Below, one piece after another: positions 42,899 to 53,398 of a stretch of DNA of 64,000 nucleotides. Made by a program: the position numbers and the translations under genes. The DNA is from Synchiropus splendidus. Taxonomy: Eukaryota > Chordata > Actinopteri > Syngnathiformes > Callionymidae. Within the stretch, counting starts at the first letter, position 1; each line of letters starts with the position of its first letter. Below the pieces are notes generated by a model. The model made no database searches. It saw only the letters and a program-made list of their open reading frames with translations, and was not told where the DNA came from. Location of the stretch: positions 14,969,501-15,033,500 of the forward strand of contig NC_071336.1 in NCBI RefSeq assembly GCF_027744825.2, given 5' to 3'.

Positions 42899-45800
42899 TC
42901 AGGGGGCTCCAGGGTCCCTCCAGCCTCCGAACGCTTTTTCTAAATAGAGAGCTACTGCAATGGAGAGGCGGTCCTGCATCTTCCCTGCGACCACCTGCAC
43001 ACCCATGGGTAGACCCTCCTGGTTCAAGCCTAGGGGGCACTGAGTGACGGGCAGCCCCAGGATGTTGATGATGCCTGAGCACAAAAAGGAACTTTAACAA
43101 AGATCATCATTTGAAAATACACGGACACTGCAGGCAGACAGGTTCAGACACCTGTGTAGGCGAAGTCCAGGGGTCTGAAAAGATTATGGTGGTGCTTGGG
43201 TGCCACTCTGGTGTGGGTGGGGTAAAGAAAGACTCCATCCACGCCCAGCAACTCCTCTACGTCCTTCTGCAGCTTCTCCTTCTGCTGGATGAGGAAGGCT
43301 GGTGGCTTGGTCACATGCGTCATCTCCACCAAGGCCAGACCTGAGGATCACAGTGACAACAGCATTTAAGCGCAGCAATGCGCTACACAGAATACTCCTT
43401 TAGACACTACCAACTCACTTAACCGGCACCAATAATTCACATGTGTAACCTTCAACTACCTCAACTGAAAACACTTTCATTTTTCTCAGCCCAGGGAAAT
43501 TTTTAACGTCGCCTCACACCAATAGCGCTGCTTTCAGAAACAGAAAATGATCACGAAGTAGAAAAGCAAACATCCAGCAAGTAGCTTCAGGCCATTGCAA
43601 CACAACACCCCTAAGACAAAGCATCTTTCAAAAAGAAATTGTGGTCCAAATGTTGAAAATGGTCCCTAAATATTAAGGAATGCTGATCACTCCCAACATG
43701 CAATCCTTTGTTCCTTGTCCCATTTCACATATTTCCTGAAAACTACCCATCGTTCCACGTTATATTGAACATACAGACCGACAAACCAACAACATCGAGA
43801 ACCCCCCTTGGTGGGGGGAAACATTTTAGTCAGCAGACTTGGTCAACTGTAACAGATGAAAGTGGTGAAAACTAAGTTTGTGCCATCTGTTCATTTTCTT
43901 CATTGATCCATTGAACCATCTTCACAGCAGACTTGTGCCTGCCTAATGTCTGGTTGTTCCGCAGGTGACTGTCAATACTCAGTATTAGAGAGCGACAACA
44001 TTTCAGCAAAACTAAAATCCAAATCAGGTCACCAAGTACACCACTACTCACCAATGGCCGCCATGGTGTGGTGCGATTTCCCCGCCATCCACTTGAGCAG
44101 CTCCCACACAGGCCGAGCAGGCCGACCAGGCTCGCCCAGCAGCTCAGCAAACGGCGTGGGAGGCTGCAGAGACCACAACAGTTCTGACTGAGGGGACGAC
44201 AGTGAGCAGATAAAACCTAGTGGAAGGAATCACAGCTGTACCAACTATCTAGATCCAGGCTGCGACAACAGTTAGGGGTCATCAAGCCAAACCACAGAAG
44301 GAGAGACGAAAAAGAATCTTAAATGAAGTATAAATTGTGTGACTCAGATACCAAAATGGGGGGAAATATGATGTTAAAAAGGAACTAACAAGGTATTTAT
44401 AACAAGGTAACTGTTAAAATGAGCATTACCTATTAAAGAATAGAATTTAAAAAGTAAAAAGAAAGGAGTATAAAAACTTTTAAAATTAAAAAAAAAAAGT
44501 AGAATTCAAATCATCATTTTACCTTTGCTGCAACCCCATGAGGGCTGCATGAACACCGGCCTCTGAACTAGACTCACTTACTCATAAACCTCTTTCCTAG
44601 CCGTGTAAGTGAAGCAGTGGGGGGCAGGTTGGGTGAGAGGAATGTTGGCCAAGAGACAGATTAGTGAACTTTGCGACGCAGCAGGCAACAAAAGCAGCAG
44701 CTGTTTCATTTCACTGGGAAAGTTCAGACATACTTGGCCAAGAGAAACTTTCCAGCCCATTTTAATCCTCACATTTCTCCTCAACTGGGCAATTCACGGT
44801 TGCACCATGACGTACCTTTCCGTTGTCGTCAGGTAGAGCCATGTAGGCGTCCCAGATCTGGAAGCTGTTTTTGAGCTCAGGGAAGTAAACCTCCTGGACA
44901 TTGACGCCAAGATCGGCTTCCAGACGCTCCACAACCTGACACGCAGAGTGGCCTTACTTCACCTTGTTACATGCATTGAGAGGACCACCAATTTTCAGTA
45001 CCTCCCTCTGAATGTCTATCAGCTCTCTGCTGACAGGGGACGTCAGCGGGGAACCCCCGTCATGAACGATGGTGAAGAAGCGCAGCTTCTTCAAATCCAC
45101 TTTTTCATTCAAAGACAACCTGTACAAGCGAGACAACACCTGCTATTAGACAACAGGCGGAACGTTCTGATGTTTTTAAAGACGTATGTCTGCATGTACA
45201 TGTGACTGTGAAGCACACACACTAACAATTGTACCAACATTAGGGGAACCTCACTGACATATCAGCCTTTGGCCCCGCCATGATTTTGAGCATGGGCAGC
45301 AGATCCTCAGCGTAGCGGCACATCGGGCCTGAGCTCTGGTACTCATCATGTCTCCCACTACAGTTGGGATACTGGTTGTCGTTAGAAACCACCCCTGCAG
45401 AATGACAGTCATGAGTTACCGTGACAACCACTCGCCAATGACCTCAGTGTAATTAAGTACCAGGCGTGGTTTTATGGCCGAATATCCCATTGAAGAAAGA
45501 AGGAATACGGATGCTCCCGCCGATGTCGGAGCCAACGCCCACCACAGCACCTGCAGCCGCGATGATACTCCCCTCTCCACCTGGGGGGAACAGACGAGAG
45601 TTTCACTCATGGTCGCTGTTAAGTTTCAGACGTTGTGACGTGTGAGATGGCAGATGATTTAAAATGGGTCGCCATTTCTCAGAAACAAACAGAAAACATG
45701 AAACTGAAAACACCTCCTCAAATTTCTATTAATTTTGAGGGACGAGAAGGAAAAGTATAAAAAAGCAAAGAGGAAAAAATTGAATCCTTAAACTAATAAC

Positions 45801-48563
45801 TTCAAGTTATATTTTGCCGTTGCTCGTCGCATAGCTTCATTGCGCTGCAACCTTCAGCTCTCGCTAGTTCAGTTTGCATCGGAGTGTGAAGCAGCTGGGA
45901 TGAGGATCAGCACCTCTAAATCCGAGGCCATGGTTCTCAACCAGAAAAGGCTGGATTGGTCACTCGGGTTGGGACTGAGTCCTTGCCTCAAGTGGAGAAG
46001 TTTAAGTATCTTGGGGTCTTGTTCCTGCGTGAGGGGGTAAGGCAGTTGGAGATTGGTACTGCAGTCGCTCTACCGCACTGTTGCGCGCAAAAGAGAGATG
46101 AGCCAAAAGGCAAAGCTCTCTATTTACAGATCAATCTTCGTTCCAACTCTCACCTGTGGTCGCAAGCTTTGGGTCATGACAGGAAAAACAAGATCTCAGA
46201 TACAAGAGCCTGAAATTAGTCTGCTTCAGCAGATAGCAGGTGTCTCCCTGGAAGATAGGGTGAGGAGTTCTGTCACTCGGGAGAGACTCGGTGTAGAGCC
46301 ACTGCTTCTCCACTTTGAAGGGAGCCAGATGAGGTGGTTTGACCATCTTATGAAGATGCATGATCTATGGATCCCGGAGTCAGAGCTGGCAAATATTGCC
46401 TGACAGAAGGACGCGTGCTGCTGCCTTTTAAAGCTGCATCCCCGCGACTCAGCAACGGACAAGCAGACAAGGATGGATAGACAGAGGAAAAAAGCGCTTT
46501 TTGCTGGCAATGAGAAGCATTTCCGCAGCATCAACTCCATAGTTTGACTGATCTCTTCATGGCAGCATTAAGTCACATGTGGCCCCCGGGACGCACTTTG
46601 CCAAGATCTGGTGTAGATTGTGTCATTTATCTTTTAAAAAAATCTTTTGGTACATTCTTACTTTCTCTAAATTTGCAAAATGTTTGCTTAGCAACTGGAA
46701 ATCAGAGAAGTGGATCTGAGTGAATTGAGCCCCATAAGTGGACTAACCATTAACCGTCATGCAGTTGATATTTAGTGTCCCGAGGGACATTTGTGGTGCA
46801 AGCTGTTAAGTAAGAAGTGGGTTAATGAGTCGCTGTGTTTAGCTTCGTCTGTACTGGTGAACCATTCATGAAGGAGATCAAAGGCAAAAGACTGTCTGGC
46901 TCCGGCCCACCTGAGCTTCCTCCGGGGGTTCTCTCCAGGTCATACGGATTGCAGGTGATGCCATGGAGATGGTTGTGGGACTCGCTCCACATGCAGAGCT
47001 CACTGGTGTTGGTGACCCCGAGTGGGATGGCCCCCGCTCTTTTCAGCTGGGCCACAGGCGGGGAATCAACCGTGGCCACAACGTCTCGTCTGCTTATGGC
47101 GCCAGTGGTGTGGGGCATACCTGACACACAGTGTTGCAGATCAACTACAATGGCAATCACTCCCTAAAAATCTCACTAGAGAAGAAAAAAAAACATTTTA
47201 ACAACTTGTATCGTATTTTAAAAAAAGAATGAATAATACTGATAATAATGAGTCAGCTATGCGGACACGAAACAAAGCAGTGCCTATCTTGGGTTTCGTG
47301 CAGAAGAAACTGAAACAATTTTCCAAGGACAAACAGGATTAGGTGTCGTGAATTTACCCTGAAGGGAATAGGACATTTTGACAGAGAGGGGGACTCCCAG
47401 TAATGGAAGTCGGTCCTCAAGAACGTCCTCTCCTCCTGTTTCTTCCTCTATCAGTTTGTCGACCTGAGCTGCTTCCTGTAACGCTAAAGCAAATCTGTGA
47501 GGGAACAAGCAGGGAGCAGAATAGTCAGCTTCCAAAACAATAATGTATATTTATTATCACAAAACATTCAACAAATCTTGCCTGTCTTTGATGACGGCAT
47601 TCACCAAGGGGTTGACCTCCTGGATCCTGTCTATGTAGGCCTGCACTACTGTCACACTGGAGACCTGCAGACAAAATGTTTGTTATTCTGTGAAGCCGCA
47701 CCTCTACTTTGAGCCATTCACTAATTTTATGCCCTTTGTGTCGGGCCATGAGCCAAGCCCAGCCACACAGTACAGTCAGTAGGGGACACTCTGGACAGGC
47801 TGTCAGAGCTGTTACACTTACAGACACATCAATAAAAAGTTACTAAACAGCTCAGTAGTGGACAAATGTTGACAGACATTTTTTGGAGGAAACCAGGGAA
47901 GTAAAACAATAAAAACCCACATACACACACTCACAAATATTATTTCTATATCATAATAATAAATCCCAGTTTCATAAGAACATGAGGCGAAGAACAACTG
48001 ACAAATAAATATTCCACTTCGAAGTCAGAGAAAAAGGAACACTGTCGTGACGCCACGGCGGACCACGCCCCCAACATATTGACTCAGGACCGTTTTAACC
48101 GTTTTGAATTTATTGCGAGAATGTAGAAAGTGCCGATACCGTAGATAAAGTGGTAAACGATGAAGAAAATTAAGGTACAACAATGTGCCATTGTACGAGG
48201 CATCGAGTTTGGCTTCATTGCATGTATGGAATGAGTTTCATTTAGTAGCCGGTATGTTTGACTCCGCTTTCTCTGTCAGTTTAACGCTCAACAATTGGGC
48301 TTAAACGTCAAACACTCCCAACAAAGCAACTCGCTCAATCCGGAATATCGTGACTGGCTCCCCGGGACGATGCTCACCTCTCTCTGGCGGATCTTTCGGG
48401 CGAGCTGCGTCGCGGACTCGGTCAGCAGCGGTTCCCGGACAGGCGGCAGCTTCTTCTTCGTAGCAGGACTTCGTGGCGACAATAGAGAAAATAGGGCGAA
48501 AAAGAAGCCCATAAGTGCTTTCAGAAGCCAAACCTGAAGCCTCTCCATGCTACTAAGCGCCAT
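42899..48563 (-). CDS. faah2: FAAH2: fatty-acid amide hydrolase 2
   Basis: Eleven exons, 5' to 3': 48563-48378, 47664-47582, 47494-47358, 47120-46911, 45580-45461, 45394-45255, 45139-45002, 44935-44816, 44163-44052, 43340-43152, 43074-42899. They join in frame to 536 aa. The N-terminus has a membrane anchor (VWLLKALMGFFFALFSLL). The amidase-signature Ser-Ser-Lys triad is present: Lys129 in PLSVK, cis-Ser204 in GGSSGGEG and nucleophile Ser228 in GSDIGGSIR; the 24-residue spacing equals FAAH1. GPMCRYAEDLLPMLKIMAGP, FLYPTHTRVAPKHH and GLPVTQCPLGLN are family signatures. The enzyme hydrolyses oleamide- and anandamide-type lipids at membranes. The second intron uses a GC donor. A LINE fragment lies in intron 4. 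Confidence 0.95.
45835..46410 (+). mobile_element. LINE reverse-transcriptase C-terminal fragment
   Basis: Frames on the plus strand give FASECEAAGMRISTSKSEAM, TESLPQVEKFKYLGVLFL and LYRTVARKREMSQKAKLSIY, then SIFVPTLTCG, IAGVSLEDRVRSSVTRERLG and QMRWFDHLMKM. This is the palm/thumb and downstream part of a fish non-LTR retrotransposon polyprotein. The pieces lie in different frames and lack the start and the end, so it is dead. It sits in faah2 intron 4, opposite to the gene. The clade (RTE- or Rex-like) is uncertain. Confidence 0.8.
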
Positions 48564-49438
48564 GGTGAAATGGGAACAGAATCCAGTGTCCAGGACGCTT
48601 TTATGTTCTCTGTTCCGCGTTTACAGTTCAGACTCACGCCGGTAACCGGAGCTTCCTATTTCATAATTAAAGCTTTCGCCAAAGCCGTCTAACCGCAGAC
48701 AGTCGGGTGATAGGGTGAAACGCAACATAAGGTAGAGAAATGTGTATCCATTCCAACATAAAATAATCGCGCAAATATAAAGGTAGACTTAATTATCATG
48801 GTACTACTGGGTATCACACTCAAACAGTAACCGGATGTAGATGGATCTTGTGAACTAAACTTGACGATGACGCCGTGCATACGAATGAATGGGACGTTAT
48901 GTAAGAGTTCAGTTCAGAATGCGACAAAAGTTTAACATTAACCGACCGACCTTTGAATTACTCAATCCTCATTTTTTCGAGGAAACACTAACTTGCCATC
49001 CTTGCGTTTTTATCCAGAATATACATTCATCTGTACGGTGTGTTCCCTTGGATATTCAGAACAGGACACATAATGAAAAAAATGGAGATTTTAACAATGG
49101 GTATTAAAGTTGGAATGGAAAAAAAGCAAGAGGGAAAGTAGCGCTATCCCCTGTGGATATAGTGTATGCATTTATTCCAATGAATGAATAAATTGTTTTA
49201 CTTTTTCCCCCGAGCTCTAACAACGAGATTAAATTATCGTGAAATGATCCGTCGAATTTAGGGGTAATGAATTGCATGTATGAGCGAATAGTCCATAGAC
49301 ATTATCTACTTCAATATCCGACAGACACTGAAATTGAGAAGCTGTTTTATAAACCCATCAATCTTTGTATGTCAAGTTTAGAGGTTTATTTCAATACCAC
49401 ACAATAGGTATAAATATACAAATTAACGAACGACAATA
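48564..49438. other. faah2 upstream region, no other gene seen
   Basis: The stretch between the faah2 start codon and the Gypsy LTR contains the presumed faah2 promoter. No TATA box or repeat is obvious. Confidence 0.45.
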
Positions 49439-49638
49439 TGTTATGTCTCTCGACACTGAATCCTTATGGGAACACACGTTCAAATATCCCGGAGAGAAAC
49501 GACACCACGGCTGTTGTTTTTGGCACACTTCTTCGGTCTTCTTTTATTATATAGATAGAACACAAACAACACTCAATCAATACAGACGCCACCTAATGTT
49601 CAGTCTCAACATAGCATCCATTAATCCCATACACAACA
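49439..49638 (-). repeat. 3' LTR of the Gypsy element
   Basis: The 200-bp segment begins TGTTATGTCTCTCG and ends CACAACA on the plus strand, so it has TG...CA ends in both senses. A purine tract (AGTGGGGAGGAA on the minus strand, 49639-49650) adjoins it on the coding side, as required for plus-strand priming. A minus-strand AATAAAAG lies inside at about 49540-49547. Confidence 0.8.
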
Positions 49639-49794
49639 TTCCTCCCCACTAAGATATGTTGTCAACAAACAATTTATCTATCTATATCTATACATATGTA
49701 GGTATAACATATTGACCATTCAACTATTAACTATACTGAAACAAAACCCTGATGATTCAACATTACATCTCTATATGAACTATGCCATGTGAAT

Positions 49795-50467
49795 TTATTC
49801 ATCACGGTAACGAGCTGGTGGTTTAGTGATTCTCACAGGATAGCGTCTAATTTGTGGTGTTATCCCTGTCTGTCTATCCTTCGTAGGTTCACTTATCTGA
49901 CTGCTCTTAGGTGAATCAGTAACTCCAATCCACACATCATTCTTTTCAGAGTGAGTTTTCTCAGTGTTAGGTTGTGGATCACTAGCACTCTGAGGCAATA
50001 ACACTGGGCCTATGGATGGGTGCGTGCACTGTTGTGTCCTGAGACTTAAACTCAGACTCTGGGTGTGTCAACATCTGATCAACATGTCTTTTCCATACAC
50101 CTGGTTCTCCCACATTTACCTTGTATGACACTGGACCTGTCTTTTCCAATACAACCCCTTGTGACCACTTCTCTTCCCCCCTCCTATAGTCACGCACCAA
50201 CACTGACTCCCCAACAACAAACTGTCTGTCCTTAGCGTGTTGGCGTTGTAGTTGTTGTGCCTCCTATGACCTGTGTACTACCCCAGCAACACTGGGTTTC
50301 AAACAGTCCAGCCGCGAACGCAGCCTGCGTCCAAGGAACAGCATGGCTGGCGATTCCTTTGTCGTGGCATGGGGGGTGTTGCGGTAGGTCAGCAGAAATG
50401 AATCCAGACGTTGCTGCACTGGTGCTGTACCTTTGGAGGATTTCAATGTATGCTTGAACGTTTGCAC
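49795..50467 (-). pseudogene. Gypsy integrase C-terminal part
   Basis: From 50467 downward the frame reads through RLDSFLLTYRNTPHATT and SPAMLFLGRRLRSRLD, typical of the end of a Ty3/Gypsy integrase core. A different frame from about 50203 gives VRDYRRGEEKWSQGVV and KRHVDQML, the SH3-like C-terminal domain, and ends PARYRDE-stop at 49795. The frame change shows that it is defective. Confidence 0.8.
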
Positions 50468-50569
50468 AAAACGCTCACTCAGACTCTGGGTGTGTCAACA
50501 TCTGATCAACATGTCTTTTCCATACATCTGGTTCTCCCACATTTACCTTGTATGACATTGGACCTGTCT
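50050..50569 (-). repeat. 93-bp duplicated segment in the Gypsy element
   Basis: The 93 bases at 50050-50142 recur at 50477-50569 with two differences. The first copy is in its natural place in the integrase C-terminal region. The second is inserted in the integrase core, just before the segment that begins with the conserved Glu-Arg. It replaces a short piece of the core and causes an early stop. Confidence 0.9.
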
Positions 50570-52173
50570 CCATTTAACCTCAGAAACGTACTGAAGTCTT
50601 CTGAACAAAACTGAGGTCCATTGTCACTGACAAGAATGTGGGGGGTGCCATAGCGACTAAAAAGTTCCCTCAGCACTTGAATAGTCCTGTTAGCTGTGGT
50701 ACTGTCCATAATATGCACTTCAGGCCACTTGGAATGTGCGTCCACAGTGACCAGGTACATATGTCCTTCAAAGGGACCAGCAAAGTCCACGTGTATCCTT
50801 TCCCAGGGACTGGAGGGCCACATCCATGGGTGGAGAGGTGCGAGCCCAGGCTCTTTTTGTACACGCTGACATGAGGGGCAGGATTTAGCCTGGAGCTCAA
50901 TCTGTGAATCAATGCCGGGCCACCATACATAACTGCGTGCCAAGGACTTCATCCTCACCACACCTGGATGTGTTGCGTGTAACTCCTTCAGAACGTGGGG
51001 GCGCAGTTTAGGTGGAACTATCACTCTCACACCCCACATGAGACAATCCTGTTGTATTGTGAGATCATGGCGACGCAGGATATAAGGTGACAACTTCTCA
51101 TCTGCATCTTTTGCAGCTGGAAAACGACCAGTCGAGACCATTTCTAGGATGTGAGACAAAATGGGATCAGACTTGGTGTGACGTCTGATTTCAGAGTTAC
51201 TAACTGGTAGCATGTCCAGCTGGGCAGTGTAGAACACCTCTACTGCGCTTGGTGTCTCGTGATGGACATGAGGGAGTGGCAACCTTGACAGTCCATCAGC
51301 ATTTGCATGTAAAGAACCCTTCCTGTATTCGATGGTGTAATCATGCGCTGACAGGAGAAGTGCCCATCGCTGCATCCTAGCCACAGCCATTGATGGTGTA
51401 CTTTTCAGTGGGCTCAAGATGGAGGTCAGTGGACGATGGTCAGTGAGCAGCGTGAACTTGTTACCATAAAAATACTGGTGGAACTTGCGTACTCCAAAGA
51501 CTATCGCCAAGGCCTCTCTCTCTATCTGAGCATAATTTTGCTCTGCTTTGCTTAGAGTTCGGGATGCATATGCTATGGGTCTTTTAGCACCATCAGGCAT
51601 GATGTGTGAAAGCACTGCCCCAACCCCGTAGGGCGAAGCATCACATGCCAAATGAAGAGGAAGCCCTGAATTGTAGTGGGTCAGCACTTCTTGTGACACT
51701 AGTAGTGTTTTTGCTTTCTGGAATGCTGACTCACAGGCAGGTGTCCACTGCCACTTCTTCTCTTTGTTCAGCAGTTCATTTAATGGTTGCAAGACAGTAG
51801 CTAGGTCAGGAATGAAACGACCATAATAGTTTAACATTCCCAGGAATGAACGTAGCTGAGTGACATCACCTGGTGCTGGTGCTTCCACAATAGCACGTAC
51901 CTTATCTGGAGATTTGTGGAGACCAGGAGCATCAATGATATGGCCCAGGTATTCCACGGACTCCTGGAAAAGCATGCACTTCTCACGCTTGAGGTGCAGG
52001 TCATACTCCTCTAGCCTGCCCAGGACTGCATCCAGTGTTTTCAGATGTGTCTGCTTATCAGGACCACTGATGAGGATGTCGTCCAGATAACAGTGAGTAT
52101 ATGGCAGTCCAAGTAGCACTTGGTCCATGGCTTTCTGGAACAAGGCAGGCGATGACGCTACACCGAATGGCAA
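50506..52173 (-). pseudogene. Gypsy RT-RNase H-integrase frame
   Basis: A 555-codon open frame. Reverse transcriptase shows MPFGVASSPALFQKAM and the YLDD catalytic box. The thumb and RNase H follow (ACDASPYGVGAVLSH; TDHRPL). Integrase has the HHCC finger (HATHPGVV ... CPSCQ) and the first two Asp of the DDE core (VDFAGPF; SDNGPQF). The frame ends in the 93-bp duplicated segment instead of continuing to the Glu. Confidence 0.9.
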
Positions 52174-52589
52174 ACGGTTAAATCTGAATGTCCTTTCTGT
52201 GTAGAGATTGTCAACAGCTTTTTAGACTCCTCTTCCACCTCCATCTGTAGATATGCATTTGACAGATCCAACTTGCTGAAATGTTGACCTCCTGATAGTG
52301 ATGGAAAAAGGTCCTCAATGCGTGGAATGGGGTATTTATCAACACAGAGGGCCGGGTTGATGGTGACTTTGAAATCCCCACAAAGTCTCACTGTACCATC
52401 TTTTTTGCTGACTGGCACCACTGGTGTTCCCCAGTCACTATGCTCCACTGGCGAAATCACTCCCAGGTCTGTTAAACGTTTCAGCTCTGCTTCTACTCGA
52501 GATCGAAGAGCATAAGGGACGTTTCGTGGAGGACAGAATTTTGGTATACTGTCAGGTCTCAAGGTCAGTCGGGCTTGAATTCCTTTCAT
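52158..52589 (-). pseudogene. Gypsy reverse-transcriptase N-terminal frame
   Basis: The frame begins around the RT fingers (RVEAELKRLTDLGVISPVEH, SDWGTPVVPVSKKDGTVRLC) and includes KLDLSNAYLQ. It overlaps the next frame by a few codons in another phase, which marks a one-base indel near 52.2 kb. Confidence 0.88.
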
Positions 52590-53397
52590 GGTGCCTAGCT
52601 GTTGAGAGAGTCTCCAAGTTTTCTTTTTCTACTTGCTCGGTAGTATACACAGTTCTTAAGTCTTTCCAGTTCAACTTAATTACTCTCAGCCACTCTCTGC
52701 CAAACAATGGAGGTGCATCCACTTTCACTACATACAAAGGCAGTTTAGCCTGTTGTTTATTTAACTTTACTTGCACTTTGATGACCCCTTCTGGTGCCAG
52801 TGGTTCTCCCGTGTATGTCTTTAATATGACATCTGTAGGTTGTAGAGGCAGCTTACTCAGAGTACTTTTGTATAATTTCAAAGGAATCAATGACACTGCA
52901 GCTCCTGTATCCAACTCCATCTCCATTTTCTTTCCATGAATTTCAGGCAACACATGATATATTCTTTTCTTTTTATCTATATTATAGTCTATATTCTTTG
53001 TATTGCCTCTCTGTTCCAGTCTTTGTGGTTTCCTTTCTTTGGCTTGGTTACTTTTGTCTTTACTCCTGCACATGCGTTTGGTGTGGCCTTTCCTCCCACA
53101 CTGATGGCAATCGCGATCCTTATACCAGCAGTCCTCTTCTGAGTGATTCATTTTCCCACAGCGGCGGCATCTTTCACCTCTCTGTGCCAACACGGCGTTC
53201 ACTTTGAGCGAGATGCTTAATTGCTGGATGTCGCGCGCAACCGCCTCAGATGACACTGCGTAATCCACTGCTTTCTGAAAGGTGAGGTCTTTCTCCGTTA
53301 AAAGACGCTTCTGCACGGTGTCACACTTTAATCCGCACACGCATCTGTCTCGTAGTGCCTCTTCCAGATAAGCACCAAACTCACAATGTTCTGACAA
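52552..53397 (-). pseudogene. Gypsy gag C-terminus and protease
   Basis: Gag residues include FGAYLEEALRDRCVCGL and two CCHC knuckles (CRRCGKMNHSEEDC and CHQCGRKGHTKRMC). A retropepsin follows with the active-site LDTGAAVSLIP. The N-terminal gag part is absent. The frame shifts out near 52.6 kb before the polymerase. Confidence 0.9.
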
Positions 53398-53398
53398 T

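Larger units (their letters stand above)
49439..53398 (-). mobile_element. Ty3/Gypsy LTR retrotransposon, 5'-truncated and broken
   Basis: On the minus strand the order is gag zinc knuckles, protease, reverse transcriptase, RNase H, integrase, 3' polypurine tract and 3' LTR, which is the Ty3/Gypsy arrangement. The 5' LTR and the start of gag are missing: the gag frame meets TAA just upstream of 53398 and unrelated sequence follows. Frameshifts lie near 52.6 kb and 52.2 kb, and a 93-bp duplication disrupts the integrase. No matching 5-bp target duplication was found across the truncated side. It lies between faah2 and tesk1. Confidence 0.92.

Noticed and set aside
46545..46620. CATGTGGCCCCCGGGACGCA, resembling a fish hAT right end
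   Set aside because: No matching left end or target duplication was found next to it, so it was not called as an element.
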